In this document: piece after piece, positions 26,677 through 34,992 of the stretch
How positions within the stretch are numbered: the first letter of the stretch is position 1
Layout: the number at the start of each line of letters is the position of its first letter
From: RZZS01 sp964491785
GTDB taxonomy: Bacteria; Pseudomonadota; Alphaproteobacteria; Micavibrionales; Micavibrionaceae
DNA: 64,000 bases
Assembly (NCBI GenBank): GCA_964491785.1
Contig: CAZBGS010000007.1
Span: 62,001 to 126,000 of the forward strand
Direction: 5' to 3'
Position numbers and translations under genes: made by a program
Notes under the pieces: model-generated
The model's input: the letters and a program-made list of their open reading frames with translations, nothing else
Told to the model about the DNA's origin: nothing
Databases searched by the model: none

Positions 26677-29067
26677 TTACCGGAGTTTTTTCAGCCTCGC
26701 TTTTGCATCCTCGATTCCGGGCCAGGATTCCTGAGAAGCGGCGGCTTTTGCAAGCATGTCTCTAGCTTCCTGCATGCGTCCTGTCTCCATAAGCAGGACG
26801 CCGTAGTGGTACTGCATCTGCGGCGGAGGTGACGCACCGGTCAGAGATATCGCACGCTCGATAACAGAGGTTGCCTGAAGCAGGTTTCCCTGACGCAGAT
26901 AGACCCATCCAAGGGTGTCGAGGTAAAAGGGATTGTCCGATTTGGCGAAACGCTCGGCCATAATCCTTGCTCTTTCCATCGCTTCGCGGTCGTGGCTCTT
27001 GTGATCGGCAATGGTCTGGGCGAGGTTATTGGCTACGGCGTCGATTTCAGGGTTGCGCACGGCAAGCCGTTCGTAAATGTCTAGTGCTTCCGAAACCCTG
27101 TTTTTTGAAAGCAAGATTCCAGCCCTTTTCATTGGGGCGGAGATATCTCCTGGAACGGTGTTTTCCGCCCGCTCCAGGATGGCGAGAGTCTTTTCTATCT
27201 CTCCCCTCTGATCCAGAATTCCGGCATAGAGCAGGAAAGGAGCCTGATTAAAGGGGTTATTATTTATAGAGGCTATTAAAATTTCTTCCGCTTTTCCGAA
27301 GTCTCCGGCATCGATCAGCAGGCCGCCCAAAATCGTTGTGACCGTAGGGCCGCCGTCTTTAATCGAAGAAAGATAGTCTATCAACTCCTGACGGTTGCCG
27401 GGGTCGTCGTAAAGAGCCAGCATGGCGGCGACGGCATGATCCGCCAGAGGCGAGGGGGAAGCCGATTCAACCACCTGCCTGTATATCGCGATCGCTTCCC
27501 TGCTATTGCCAGTTCCTGCCTTGATCTGTCCGCGCAGGAATGCGGCGAGATTTTTTTGACCGTCCATATCTTCCAGCTTTTCCACCAGTACTGCGGCCTC
27601 ATCCCATCTCGAGGTTTCTATGGCAAGCCGGGCGGCGCTTTCCCATCCGATGGCATAGGAAGGATCGGCAGAAGTTACGGCGCGGAGAAGTTCACGCGCC
27701 TGATCGAGATTTCCGCGCGTCGCATGAATTTGCGCCAGGCGCACATGGGTTCTGAGATCCGCCGGATCAAGAGCCAGCGACTGCGTCAGGGTGTCGACAG
27801 CGAGATCCCTGTGGCCCTGTAGCAAAAGGGTTTCGGCAAGAACCTTCAGGGCCTTGGTTGAGCGGGGATTGTCGCGGACGATCGTGCGCAGGTCGGCGAC
27901 CGCCTTCTGATAATCGCCCTGCGAAAAGGCGAGGCTGGCCCGGACGTAGAGAGCGTCCGGATAATTGACGTTTCTGGCAAGAACCTCCTCCACCAGTCTT
28001 GCGGCCATGGCCGCGTCGCCCTTGCTCAACTGGATGCCGGCAAGGGAGGTTCTCGCGTTGAGGCTTATCCCCTCGTCGGCCTTTGCATTTAAAAGTTCCT
28101 CAAGCGTCGAGACCGCCCTGTCGTCCAGTCCGTGACGGACATACAGATCGGCAAGCCAGAGGCGCAGCATTTTTTTGTCTGGCATCGTCGAAGCGTCCTT
28201 GCGGATCTCCTCTTCCGCCGCCGCGACCCCGCGCTGTTCTTCAAGAAAACCGTACAGTCTGCGCCTCGCTTCCAGATTTGCGGGGAAAAGGGCGGCGGCG
28301 CTACGCAGGGTCGCTTCCGCCTCGGCAATATGGCCGGTTCGGGAGAAAATTTCAGCCAGATCGAAGCGGAAGCGGATCTCGTCGGCACGCAGCTCGAATA
28401 TACTCTCGTAAACTTTTGCGACTTCACCTATTTCTTCAATCTGGCTGTGAACGGCGGCCTTCAGCAGGAGGAGTGAAAGGTCGCCCGGATTGCGTCTGAT
28501 ACCTTCTTCAAGATTTTCAATAGCTTTTTCCTGCTGGTCTTTGGCCAAAAAATATCCGGTAAGAACCGAGAAGGCGACAATATTGCCGGAATCCAGTTCC
28601 AGCGCGGTTTTCGCCTCTTTCTCGGCTTCGGTCAGGTATCCCTGCTTGAGAAGTATCGAGGAATAAAGCGCGCGCGCGTCGGCGCTCTGCGGGTTGATGG
28701 ACAGAAGACGCTCCACCCGGCTGCTGACTTGCTCGTATTGTTCGGCCATCATGAAGTACTGGGCCAGTTTCGTTACCGCAGGCTCGAAATTCTGATCCTG
28801 TTGCTCTGCGACCATAAAGGCTTCGAAAGCCTTTTTGATATTGCCCTCGGCTTCCTCCACCAGGCCTAGTTTGTAAAGGACTATGGGGCTGGTCGGAAAA
28901 ATTTTTCCAGCGTTTCTATATTCGATTCGGGCCTTTGCATATTTCTTCTGAGCGAAAAAAACGTCTCCGCGCTCAAGATATTTTTCGCCTTTTTGTTCCG
29001 GCCCGTCGCAAGCGGCAAGAAACAGCCCGAAAAATGCGATCAGAATAAAAAATTTTTTAAAAAACAT
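26677..29067 (-). CDS. TPR-repeat lipoprotein, PrsT-like (PEP-CTERM system)
   Basis: 796 residues. A lipoprotein signal peptide ends in LFLAAC with Cys20. About twenty tetratricopeptide units follow almost without break, each with the W/L-G-Y-A-P type spacing of 34 residues. The sequence resembles the PrsT family, a TPR lipoprotein accompanying exosortase/PEP-CTERM exopolysaccharide systems. The neighbour across 250 bases is a PEP-CTERM protein, which supports this reading. The start at 29067 is preferred over 29097 because it puts the signal peptide first and follows an AAAGG tract. Confidence 0.75.
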   Translation of the reverse strand: MFFKKFFILIAFFGLFLAACDGPEQKGEKYLERGDVFFAQKKYAKARIEYRNAGKIFPTSPIVLYKLGLVEEAEGNIKKAFEAFMVAEQQDQNFEPAVTKLAQYFMMAEQYEQVSSRVERLLSINPQSADARALYSSILLKQGYLTEAEKEAKTALELDSGNIVAFSVLTGYFLAKDQQEKAIENLEEGIRRNPGDLSLLLLKAAVHSQIEEIGEVAKVYESIFELRADEIRFRFDLAEIFSRTGHIAEAEATLRSAAALFPANLEARRRLYGFLEEQRGVAAAEEEIRKDASTMPDKKMLRLWLADLYVRHGLDDRAVSTLEELLNAKADEGISLNARTSLAGIQLSKGDAAMAARLVEEVLARNVNYPDALYVRASLAFSQGDYQKAVADLRTIVRDNPRSTKALKVLAETLLLQGHRDLAVDTLTQSLALDPADLRTHVRLAQIHATRGNLDQARELLRAVTSADPSYAIGWESAARLAIETSRWDEAAVLVEKLEDMDGQKNLAAFLRGQIKAGTGNSREAIAIYRQVVESASPSPLADHAVAAMLALYDDPGNRQELIDYLSSIKDGGPTVTTILGGLLIDAGDFGKAEEILIASINNNPFNQAPFLLYAGILDQRGEIEKTLAILERAENTVPGDISAPMKRAGILLSKNRVSEALDIYERLAVRNPEIDAVANNLAQTIADHKSHDREAMERARIMAERFAKSDNPFYLDTLGWVYLRQGNLLQATSVIERAISLTGASPPPQMQYHYGVLLMETGRMQEARDMLAKAAASQESWPGIEDAKARLKKLR

Positions 29068-29318
29068 CTTTTTATATGCCTTTGAAGGGGATACCACGAC
29101 AGAGTTCTATAAGCCATCCACCGCGCCTTTGCCAGCAATTTAGTGAGGAAAACGCAGAAAAACCGCAGAAAACCGCCGCCGGGCGCTAAAAAGCCAGCGT
29201 TCAATATCCCCCCTGTAAATTGTCCATAAAATAAGTCGAGTTTCTATATTATGCTTGCGCTTTAGCCGTTTCTGCTTTAGTTAAGATAGCTGAACTATAT
29301 TTTAGAGGCTAAACGAAT

Positions 29319-29954
29319 ATGAGAATTTCCAGATTATTGATGGTCGCGGCCGTCCTTTTTTCAGTTTGCAGCAGGCCTGCCGCCGCTCTTACGGTTGATT
29401 ACAACGGGCCGTTCGTAACGATGGGTTCGCCACTGCAAATCGGGCAGGAAGGAACCATTACCGGCAGTCTTAAGCTCGGCAATACCGTGCTTAACACGAT
29501 CACGGGCTATTTACCCGAGAACACAATGATTGAATTCACCTATACATTTAAGGGCAAGCTGACCCCCGCCACATTTCTGGCAGGCACCGGGAGCTACTCT
29601 TATGATGTCGGCGGCGATTATTATGAAGGTATGGCCGGAGCCCTTGCCAATCCGGAAGTTTCGTTCTCTACCGGATCGGTAAATGGAAATCCTTCCGCGG
29701 CACTTGCCATGGTTAGCGCCCAGATCACCGGTCTGAATACGGCGACGGTGGTAATCAAGAATTTTTCCGCAGGCGTTCTCGATTTCGCAACGCTGTTCTT
29801 CGGAACTCTGAAAGGCAGCAAGAAGTTTGAGATTTCCTATGTTGTTTCCGCCGTGCCAGTTCCTGCCGCACTGCCGATGTTCGGTATCGGTCTGATGGCA
29901 CTTACCGGCTACGGTGCAAGGAAGAAATTTAAAAAGCAAAAGCATGACGCCTAA
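29319..29954 (+). CDS. PEP-CTERM sorting-domain protein
   Basis: 211 residues: N-terminal signal peptide (about 1-23), a beta-rich, Gly/Thr-rich middle part, and a C-terminal anchor VPVPAALPMFGIGL... (from about 179) followed by a membrane helix and a Lys/Arg tail. This three-part tail is the PEP-CTERM/VPxPA-type signal recognised by exosortases, which would cleave and transfer the protein to the envelope or surface polysaccharide. No exosortase gene lies in the window, so the sorting enzyme must be elsewhere. The middle part has no known function. Confidence 0.8.
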   Translation: MRISRLLMVAAVLFSVCSRPAAALTVDYNGPFVTMGSPLQIGQEGTITGSLKLGNTVLNTITGYLPENTMIEFTYTFKGKLTPATFLAGTGSYSYDVGGDYYEGMAGALANPEVSFSTGSVNGNPSAALAMVSAQITGLNTATVVIKNFSAGVLDFATLFFGTLKGSKKFEISYVVSAVPVPAALPMFGIGLMALTGYGARKKFKKQKHDA

Positions 29955-29978
29955 TAAGGCTATAGATTAATTTTGGAG

Positions 29979-30007
29979 AGGGCGCCTGTAAGGCGCCTTC
30001 TTTTTTT
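29979..30007 (+). terminator. Terminator after the PEP-CTERM gene
   Basis: GGCGCC (29981-29986), loop TGTAA, GGCGCC (29992-29997), then TTC and seven T residues. Strong rho-independent terminator. Confidence 0.8.
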
Positions 30008-30019
30008 CAGGATGATCGA

Positions 30020-30520
30020 ATGAACAAAGTTTGCGGCTTCCCTCCGGTGGTGTCCGGGAAAGGCGAAGTTCTTATACTGGGGAGTATGCCGGGCGAGGCT
30101 TCGCTTTTCGCCGGTCAGTATTACGCCCACCCGCGAAACCTGTTCTGGCCGATAATGGGCGAACTCGTTTGTGCCTGTCCTTCCCTTCCCTACGAACAAA
30201 GGCTGGAAGCCTTGATGGCAGCAGGTATCAGTCTCTGGGATGTTTTGGAAAGCTGTGTTCGCCCGGGCAGTCTCGATTCGGCAATACGCTGTGAGAGGGC
30301 AAACGACTTTGCCTCTTTTTTTGCCGCCAATTCCAGGATCAACAAGGTTTACTTCAACGGTGCCAAAGCTGAACACGTTTTTTTGAAGCATGCCGCTCCG
30401 GCGCTGAAGATCAAAGAGAAACTGGTACTAAAACGCCTGCCTTCGACCAGTCCAGCCCATGCAGGATTGACTTTCGAACAAAAACTTGAGGAATGGAGGA
30501 AAGTTATAGATAGAAGCTAA
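30020..30520 (+). CDS. Hypoxanthine-DNA glycosylase (UDG family 6-like)
   Basis: 166 residues resembling the family 6 branch of the uracil-DNA glycosylase fold, which removes deaminated adenine (hypoxanthine) from DNA. Visible motifs are LILGSMPGEASLFAGQYYAHPRNLFWPIMG at the N-terminus (motif 1 and the Asn side-chain position) and LPSTSPAHA near the C-terminus (motif 2, in place of the HPSPLS of Ung). Start ATG 30020 comes right after the terminator. The 3' end overlaps the convergent neighbour by 4 bases. Confidence 0.85.
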   Translation: MNKVCGFPPVVSGKGEVLILGSMPGEASLFAGQYYAHPRNLFWPIMGELVCACPSLPYEQRLEALMAAGISLWDVLESCVRPGSLDSAIRCERANDFASFFAANSRINKVYFNGAKAEHVFLKHAAPALKIKEKLVLKRLPSTSPAHAGLTFEQKLEEWRKVIDRS

Positions 30521-31341
30521 AAATCCGGCCCTTCCGATTCCGGGGTTCTGGAGGTCTTCAAGTTTATGGAGCGACTTAAACCGTTAGCAACCTCCAGCGT
30601 TCTTTCCATGACGTCAATCAGATCTGCCGAGATAGTATCGAAGCCTTTTGTCTTGCCGTCATTTTTTTCATCCATGTAAAGATCGCGGCAGACCTCGATC
30701 ATTACCGACATTACCCGCTTTTCAGAGCGATAGTATTGCAATGGGGTAATCGCACCGGAAAACGGATGGTCTATGGCAACGGTATAGCCTTTTTCCCTGA
30801 AAAACTCCGCCAGTGAATCAGCAAGATATTTAGGCGTGTGAAACGAATCGGTTCCTATGCAAATATCGGGACGAAACCTTCTTTGCGGGGGCCCTTCATA
30901 AGGGAGGGCATTGCGTGGAAAGCTGTGGCAATCGATTATGAGGCAAAAGCCGCACGATTTCAGAATTTCCGCTGTCGCCGCCGAGAGTTTTGCATGATGA
31001 GGATAGTAATAAGTCTCCAGCAATTCCCGTCGTTCTTCGTCGGAAGGAGGCAGTCTTAAGGAATTCATGAAGGATGTTTTAGTATAGACCACTCCCATTC
31101 CGATATCGGCCATCGGCTCTTGATCATCGTTCTCGAACCTTTCGGGATCGACAATCAGGCGTGAAACCGGGAATTCGACTCGGAGGCAGTTATCAAGATT
31201 GTACAGCTCATCAGTATAGCTGTCGGTCATTTTCAGGATTTCATCCGAAAGTTCTTTATCGTCAATAAGCAGACTGCCTCTCCAGCGCGGCGGGATATGC
31301 CGAGAGGCGTGGGGCAAGTGTAAAATTACAGGCCTGACCAT
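30517..31341 (-). CDS. N-formylglutamate amidohydrolase family protein
   Basis: 274 residues of the HutG/FGase family that hydrolyses N-formylglutamate to glutamate and formate in histidine breakdown. Typical segments: VILHLPHASRHIP, TDSYTDELY, RLIVDPERFEND, IIDCHSFPRNALPYE and RPDICIGTDSFHTP with metal-binding His/Asp. No other hut gene is adjacent, so the real substrate may be another formylated or acylated amino acid. Convergent with the glycosylase gene. Confidence 0.88.
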   Translation of the reverse strand: MVRPVILHLPHASRHIPPRWRGSLLIDDKELSDEILKMTDSYTDELYNLDNCLRVEFPVSRLIVDPERFENDDQEPMADIGMGVVYTKTSFMNSLRLPPSDEERRELLETYYYPHHAKLSAATAEILKSCGFCLIIDCHSFPRNALPYEGPPQRRFRPDICIGTDSFHTPKYLADSLAEFFREKGYTVAIDHPFSGAITPLQYYRSEKRVMSVMIEVCRDLYMDEKNDGKTKGFDTISADLIDVMERTLEVANGLSRSINLKTSRTPESEGPDF

Positions 31342-31404
31342 GATTTTTAATTACAAATCCGGAAGGATTATTGTCAAGCCAACTACGCCATCAGAGATCA
31401 GATA

Positions 31405-31434
31405 TTGGCAAAGATACGACTTTAATCATATGAT
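31405..31434 (+). promoter_or_regulatory. Promoter for the small protein at 31462
   Basis: TTGGCA (31405-31410) and TATGAT (31429-31434) with 18-base spacing, about 28 bases before the ATG at 31462. Confidence 0.45.
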
Positions 31435-31461
31435 AACAGAAATAAATTTAAGGATGTGCAC

Positions 31462-31644
31462 ATGAGCGAGAAGGATGAATCATCAGCTGTAGAGAAGTTC
31501 AACGAACAGTCCGGGCTCAAGGACGTTGATGTTGCTGCCCTTATGAGGCAGGTGTCTAAAGATCAAAAAAGCTTCTATGAAAAAGAACCGCAAACACATA
31601 TCACCATGGAGACAGTTCATTCTTTAATGAGGCTGATCTCATAG
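31462..31644 (+). CDS. Small acidic protein, 60 residues
   Basis: The ATG at 31462 follows an AAGGA site, and a candidate promoter lies upstream. The protein is polar, charged and helix-prone, with no membrane segment or motif I recognise. The codon pattern and the ribosome binding site make it a likely real gene. It precedes the argG leader region by 18 bases. Confidence 0.5.
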   Translation: MSEKDESSAVEKFNEQSGLKDVDVAALMRQVSKDQKSFYEKEPQTHITMETVHSLMRLIS

Positions 31645-31662
31645 GCGCTTTTGAGTTTTCCC

Positions 31663-31692
31663 TTGACGTAAGCTCACAAAACATGAGTTATT
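31663..31692 (+). promoter_or_regulatory. Candidate promoter for the argG operon
   Basis: TTGACG at 31663-31668 with GTTATT (31687-31692) 18 bases on. The -10 match is poor (TATTAA at 31689 is an alternative). If used, transcription starts at or just before the leader ORF at 31700. Confidence 0.35.
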
Positions 31693-31699
31693 AAAATCC

Positions 31700-31786
31700 A
31701 TGAACGAACAGGCCTTTATCATCCAGGCATTTCGCCGATGCGACCGACGTATGACCGCGTCGCGTTTGCGGCTGGCATGGCGTTAA
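31700..31786 (+). CDS. Possible arginine-rich leader peptide
   Basis: A 28-codon ORF (ATG 31700 to TAA 31784-31786) that encodes seven Arg residues, four of them in the pairs FRR and DRR, 118 bases before argG. This looks like a leader peptide whose translation rate could sense charged tRNA-Arg. No ribosome binding site precedes it, so it would have to be near-leaderless from the promoter above. Downstream, CGCCGC (31831-31836) pairs with GCGGCG (31846-31851), but no T-run follows, so any control would act by hairpin choice or by masking the argG ribosome binding site. Confidence 0.35.
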   Translation: MNEQAFIIQAFRRCDRRMTASRLRLAWR

Positions 31787-31830
31787 GGTTTACCAGAACA
31801 ATCCCGGAATTCCTCTTCTCGCTTTGAGCA

Positions 31831-31851
31831 CGCCGCAAACATAAAGCGGCG
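31831..31851 (+). other. Hairpin in the argG leader
   Basis: CGCCGC, loop AAACATAAA, GCGGCG. It lies 53 bases before the argG ATG. A GAATTC at about 31808 can also pair with the GAATTC that overlaps the argG ribosome binding site (GGAGAATTC). Confidence 0.4.
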
Positions 31852-31904
31852 CGTATCCTTCTGCTTTCCGCCTTCAACGCAAAAAGATTTAATGGAGAAT
31901 TCAC

Positions 31905-33149
31905 ATGAACAAACAAAAAGTAGTTCTGGCCTATTCCGGCGGGCTTGATACGTCGGTAATTCTGAAATGGCTGATCGAGCAGGGCTACGAGGTCGTGGCA
32001 TACCTTGCTGATGTCGGCCAGAAGGAAGATTTTGAAGCCGCCAAAGCCAAGGCCCTGAAAATCGGCGCATCCAAAGTCTATATAGAAGACCTCAAAAAGG
32101 AGTTCGTCACCGACTTCATCTTTCCTGCATTTTCCGCCAACGCGGTTTACGAGGGAAGGTATCTGCTCGGGACTTCGCTCGCCCGGCCCTTGATAGCCAA
32201 GTACCAGATTAAAATAGCGAACAAGGAAGGCGCTGCTTTCGTCGCCCATGGTGCCACCGGCAAAGGCAACGATCAGGTAAGGTTCGAGCTTACATATTAC
32301 TCTCTCAAACCGGACATAAAGGTTCTGGCTCCGTGGAAAATGCCGGAGTTTCTCGGTCAGTTCAAAGGCCGCTCCGACATGCTGGCCTATGCCGAACAAC
32401 ATGGAATTCCGGTTACCGCGACCGTGAAGAAACCTTATTCCGAAGACGAGAACCTTCTTCATATCTCGCACGAGGCCGGGATTCTCGAAGATCCGACAAC
32501 CGCTGCGGCAGAGGAAATCTACTCGCGCACCGCAGCGCCGGAAAACGCCCCGGATACTCCGGAGGAAATAACCCTCACATTTAAAAACGGCTTCCCGGTC
32601 AAGGTAGAGAATAAAGCGCAAGGCGTAACAGAAACCGATCCGTTAAAGCTGTTCATGTATCTAAACGAAGTCGGGGCGAAGCACGGCATCGGCAGGCTCG
32701 ACATGGTCGAAAACCGCTACGTGGGAATCAAGTCGCGGGGCGTGTACGAGACCCCCGGCGGGGAAATCCTGCTAAACGCGCACAAGGATCTCGAAGGTTT
32801 AACCATGGACAGGGAGGTCATGCACATCCGCGACCTGCTTTCCCACAAGATGGCCGACCTCATCTATAACGGTTTCTGGTTCTCGCCGGAGATGGATTTC
32901 CTGCTTCATGCCATAGAAAAGAGCCAGGAAAACGTCGAGGGCAGCGTTACCGTAAAACTTTACAAAGGCAAGGCTTATCCTGTCTCGCGGAGTTCCAGTA
33001 AATCTCTGTATAATGAGGAGCTATCCTCGATGGATATAGAGGGCGGCTACGACCAGATGGACGCGCAAGGGTTTATCAGGATCAACGCCATACGTCTGAA
33101 AGCGGCTTATAAATCCGGGAGCCCAAAAAAGAAAGTGATCGCTGCATGA
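31905..33149 (+). CDS. argG: Argininosuccinate synthase
   Basis: Joins citrulline and aspartate with ATP, the next-to-last step of arginine synthesis. 414 residues with the N-type ATP-pyrophosphatase P-loop AYSGGLDTSVILKWL at about 8-22, GATGKGNDQVRFE, and SREGIEYA-equivalent C-terminal segments. The ATG at 31905 has a GGAGAA site. First structural gene of the argG-GNAT-argH operon, with 4-base overlaps throughout. Confidence 0.97.
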   Translation: MNKQKVVLAYSGGLDTSVILKWLIEQGYEVVAYLADVGQKEDFEAAKAKALKIGASKVYIEDLKKEFVTDFIFPAFSANAVYEGRYLLGTSLARPLIAKYQIKIANKEGAAFVAHGATGKGNDQVRFELTYYSLKPDIKVLAPWKMPEFLGQFKGRSDMLAYAEQHGIPVTATVKKPYSEDENLLHISHEAGILEDPTTAAAEEIYSRTAAPENAPDTPEEITLTFKNGFPVKVENKAQGVTETDPLKLFMYLNEVGAKHGIGRLDMVENRYVGIKSRGVYETPGGEILLNAHKDLEGLTMDREVMHIRDLLSHKMADLIYNGFWFSPEMDFLLHAIEKSQENVEGSVTVKLYKGKAYPVSRSSSKSLYNEELSSMDIEGGYDQMDAQGFIRINAIRLKAAYKSGSPKKKVIAA

Positions 33150-33661
33150 TTATACGTCCAGCCCGGCCCGAGGAATTTTCACTCCTGCCCGATATCGAGA
33201 GCGATGCGGCGCAGGCGTTCCGCAATGCCGGGCTGGATGAAATCGACGGGCTGGAGGCGACTCCTGCCTCATGGTACGAAAACATGCCAGGCAGAAACAC
33301 GGTATACGTTGCCGAAGATAACGGGAAGGTTATCGGCTTTATTGCCGGGCATGAAGGAGACGGACAGGCCTATTTGCGGGAAGTCTCCGTCCGCTATTCA
33401 TACTCGGGCCGTGGCGTCGGGGCAGCCCTGATAAAGGCGCTAATGAGCTGGGCGCGGGAAGCGGGATTTACCTGTATGACCTTAACCACGTTCCGGGACA
33501 TTCCTTTTAACGCGCCCTTTTACGAGAAGCTTGGCTTCAAGCCGTTCAAGCCGGATAATGACTGGCAGCACTTGCTCGAAGTTCGGGAAAAAGAACGGCA
33601 GGAAGGACTGGACATAGCCCCCCGTATTTGTATGAAACTTGATTTGGATGAACAGAAATGA
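33146..33661 (+). CDS. GNAT-family N-acetyltransferase within the arginine operon
   Basis: 171 residues of the GNAT fold: LREVSVRYSYSGRGVGAALIKALMSWA holds the acetyl-CoA pyrophosphate loop (RGVGAAL, the R/Q-x-x-G-x-G/A pattern), followed by TLTTFRDIPFNAPFYEKLGFK. It overlaps both argG and argH by ATGA, so the three are translated together. The closest look is to small-molecule acetyltransferases; position suggests a link to arginine synthesis, for example N-acetylglutamate formation, but the sequence alone does not show that. Confidence 0.8.
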   Translation: MIIRPARPEEFSLLPDIESDAAQAFRNAGLDEIDGLEATPASWYENMPGRNTVYVAEDNGKVIGFIAGHEGDGQAYLREVSVRYSYSGRGVGAALIKALMSWAREAGFTCMTLTTFRDIPFNAPFYEKLGFKPFKPDNDWQHLLEVREKERQEGLDIAPRICMKLDLDEQK

Positions 33662-34992
33662 AGAAAACCAACCAGATGTGGGGCGGACGTTTTGAGTCTG
33701 CCCCCGACGATATAATGGTGCAGATTAACGCCTCGATAGACGTTGATCGGCGTTTACACCGCCAGGATATTCGAGGCTCAATAGCACATGCGAATATGCT
33801 GGCGGCCTGCGGGATTATTACAGGCGAAGAGGCCGGAGCCATTACCGATGGTCTTGAGAAAATTCTGGCTGAAATCGAGAGCGGGAGGTTCGAGTTTAAA
33901 ACTGAACTCGAAGACATCCATATGAATATCGAATCCCGCCTTAAAGAACTTATCGGAGAGACGGCGGGAAAACTTCATACTGCGCGTTCCAGAAACGATC
34001 AGGTGGCAACGGATTTCCGGCTCTGGATGAAGGAGGCATGTTCCGTGCTTATTGCCGAAGTGGAAAACTTTCTCTCAGTCCTTGAAATGAAATCTACTGA
34101 AAACAAAGGCCATATTATGCCCGGCTTCACTCATTTGCAGATTGCCCAGCCGGTGACGTTGGCACTGCATCTGAAAGCATGGGCGGCGATGCTGGAGCGC
34201 GACAAGGGACGCTTTGAGGGTGCGCTGGAAAGAATGGACGAATGCCCGCTCGGGGCGTGTGCTCTCGCCGGGACGTCTTTCGCGATAGACAGGGACATGA
34301 CGGCAAAAGAACTCGGCTTCAGGAAGCCGGTAGAAAATACCATGGACGCCGTGGCCTCGCGGGATTTCGTGCTGGAGTTTCTCTCAAGCTGCGCAATTTG
34401 CGCCGTGCATCTCTCCCGCTTTGCCGAGGAACTGATACTGTGGTCAACCTCGCAGTTCGGCTATATCCGGCTAGGTGATGATTTCACATCCGGCAGCTCG
34501 ATCATGCCGCAGAAGAAAAACCCGGACGCCGCCGAGCTGGTGCGCGGCAAAAGCGGAAAAATCATCGGCAACCTGATGCAGATGCTCACTGTCATGAAAG
34601 CCCTGCCGCTCACCTATAACAAGGACATGCAGGACGACAAGGAAGCCGCGTTCTCCACATTCGACACGCTGCTGCTATGCCTGAAGGCGATGATCGGCAT
34701 GACGGGCGGCATGAAGATCAACGAGATCCGGATGCGCAAGGACGCCGAAAACGGCTATTCGACCGCCACGGATCTTGCCGACTGGCTGGTATCGGCACTT
34801 GATATGCCTTTCCGCGACGCCCATCATATTACCGGCAGGATCGTGAAACTCGCCGAGGAAACGGGCTGCAGGCTCGACGAGCTTCCTCTCGATGCGGCGC
34901 AGGCGATAGAACCCCGCATAACCGCGCAAGCCCTCAAATCCCTGTCCGCCGAAAGTGCGATCAGGGCGAGGGCGCGGTTAACTGCTACCTGA
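33658..34992 (+). CDS. argH: Argininosuccinate lyase
   Basis: Splits argininosuccinate into arginine and fumarate. 444 residues of the fumarase/aspartase superfamily, with the signature GSSIMPQKKNPDAAELVRGK near 280 (mobile loop with the catalytic Ser), LHTARSRNDQVATD and GFTHLQIAQPVTL. Last gene of the operon; the end overlaps the convergent serA by 8 bases. Confidence 0.97.
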   Translation: MKKTNQMWGGRFESAPDDIMVQINASIDVDRRLHRQDIRGSIAHANMLAACGIITGEEAGAITDGLEKILAEIESGRFEFKTELEDIHMNIESRLKELIGETAGKLHTARSRNDQVATDFRLWMKEACSVLIAEVENFLSVLEMKSTENKGHIMPGFTHLQIAQPVTLALHLKAWAAMLERDKGRFEGALERMDECPLGACALAGTSFAIDRDMTAKELGFRKPVENTMDAVASRDFVLEFLSSCAICAVHLSRFAEELILWSTSQFGYIRLGDDFTSGSSIMPQKKNPDAAELVRGKSGKIIGNLMQMLTVMKALPLTYNKDMQDDKEAAFSTFDTLLLCLKAMIGMTGGMKINEIRMRKDAENGYSTATDLADWLVSALDMPFRDAHHITGRIVKLAEETGCRLDELPLDAAQAIEPRITAQALKSLSAESAIRARARLTAT

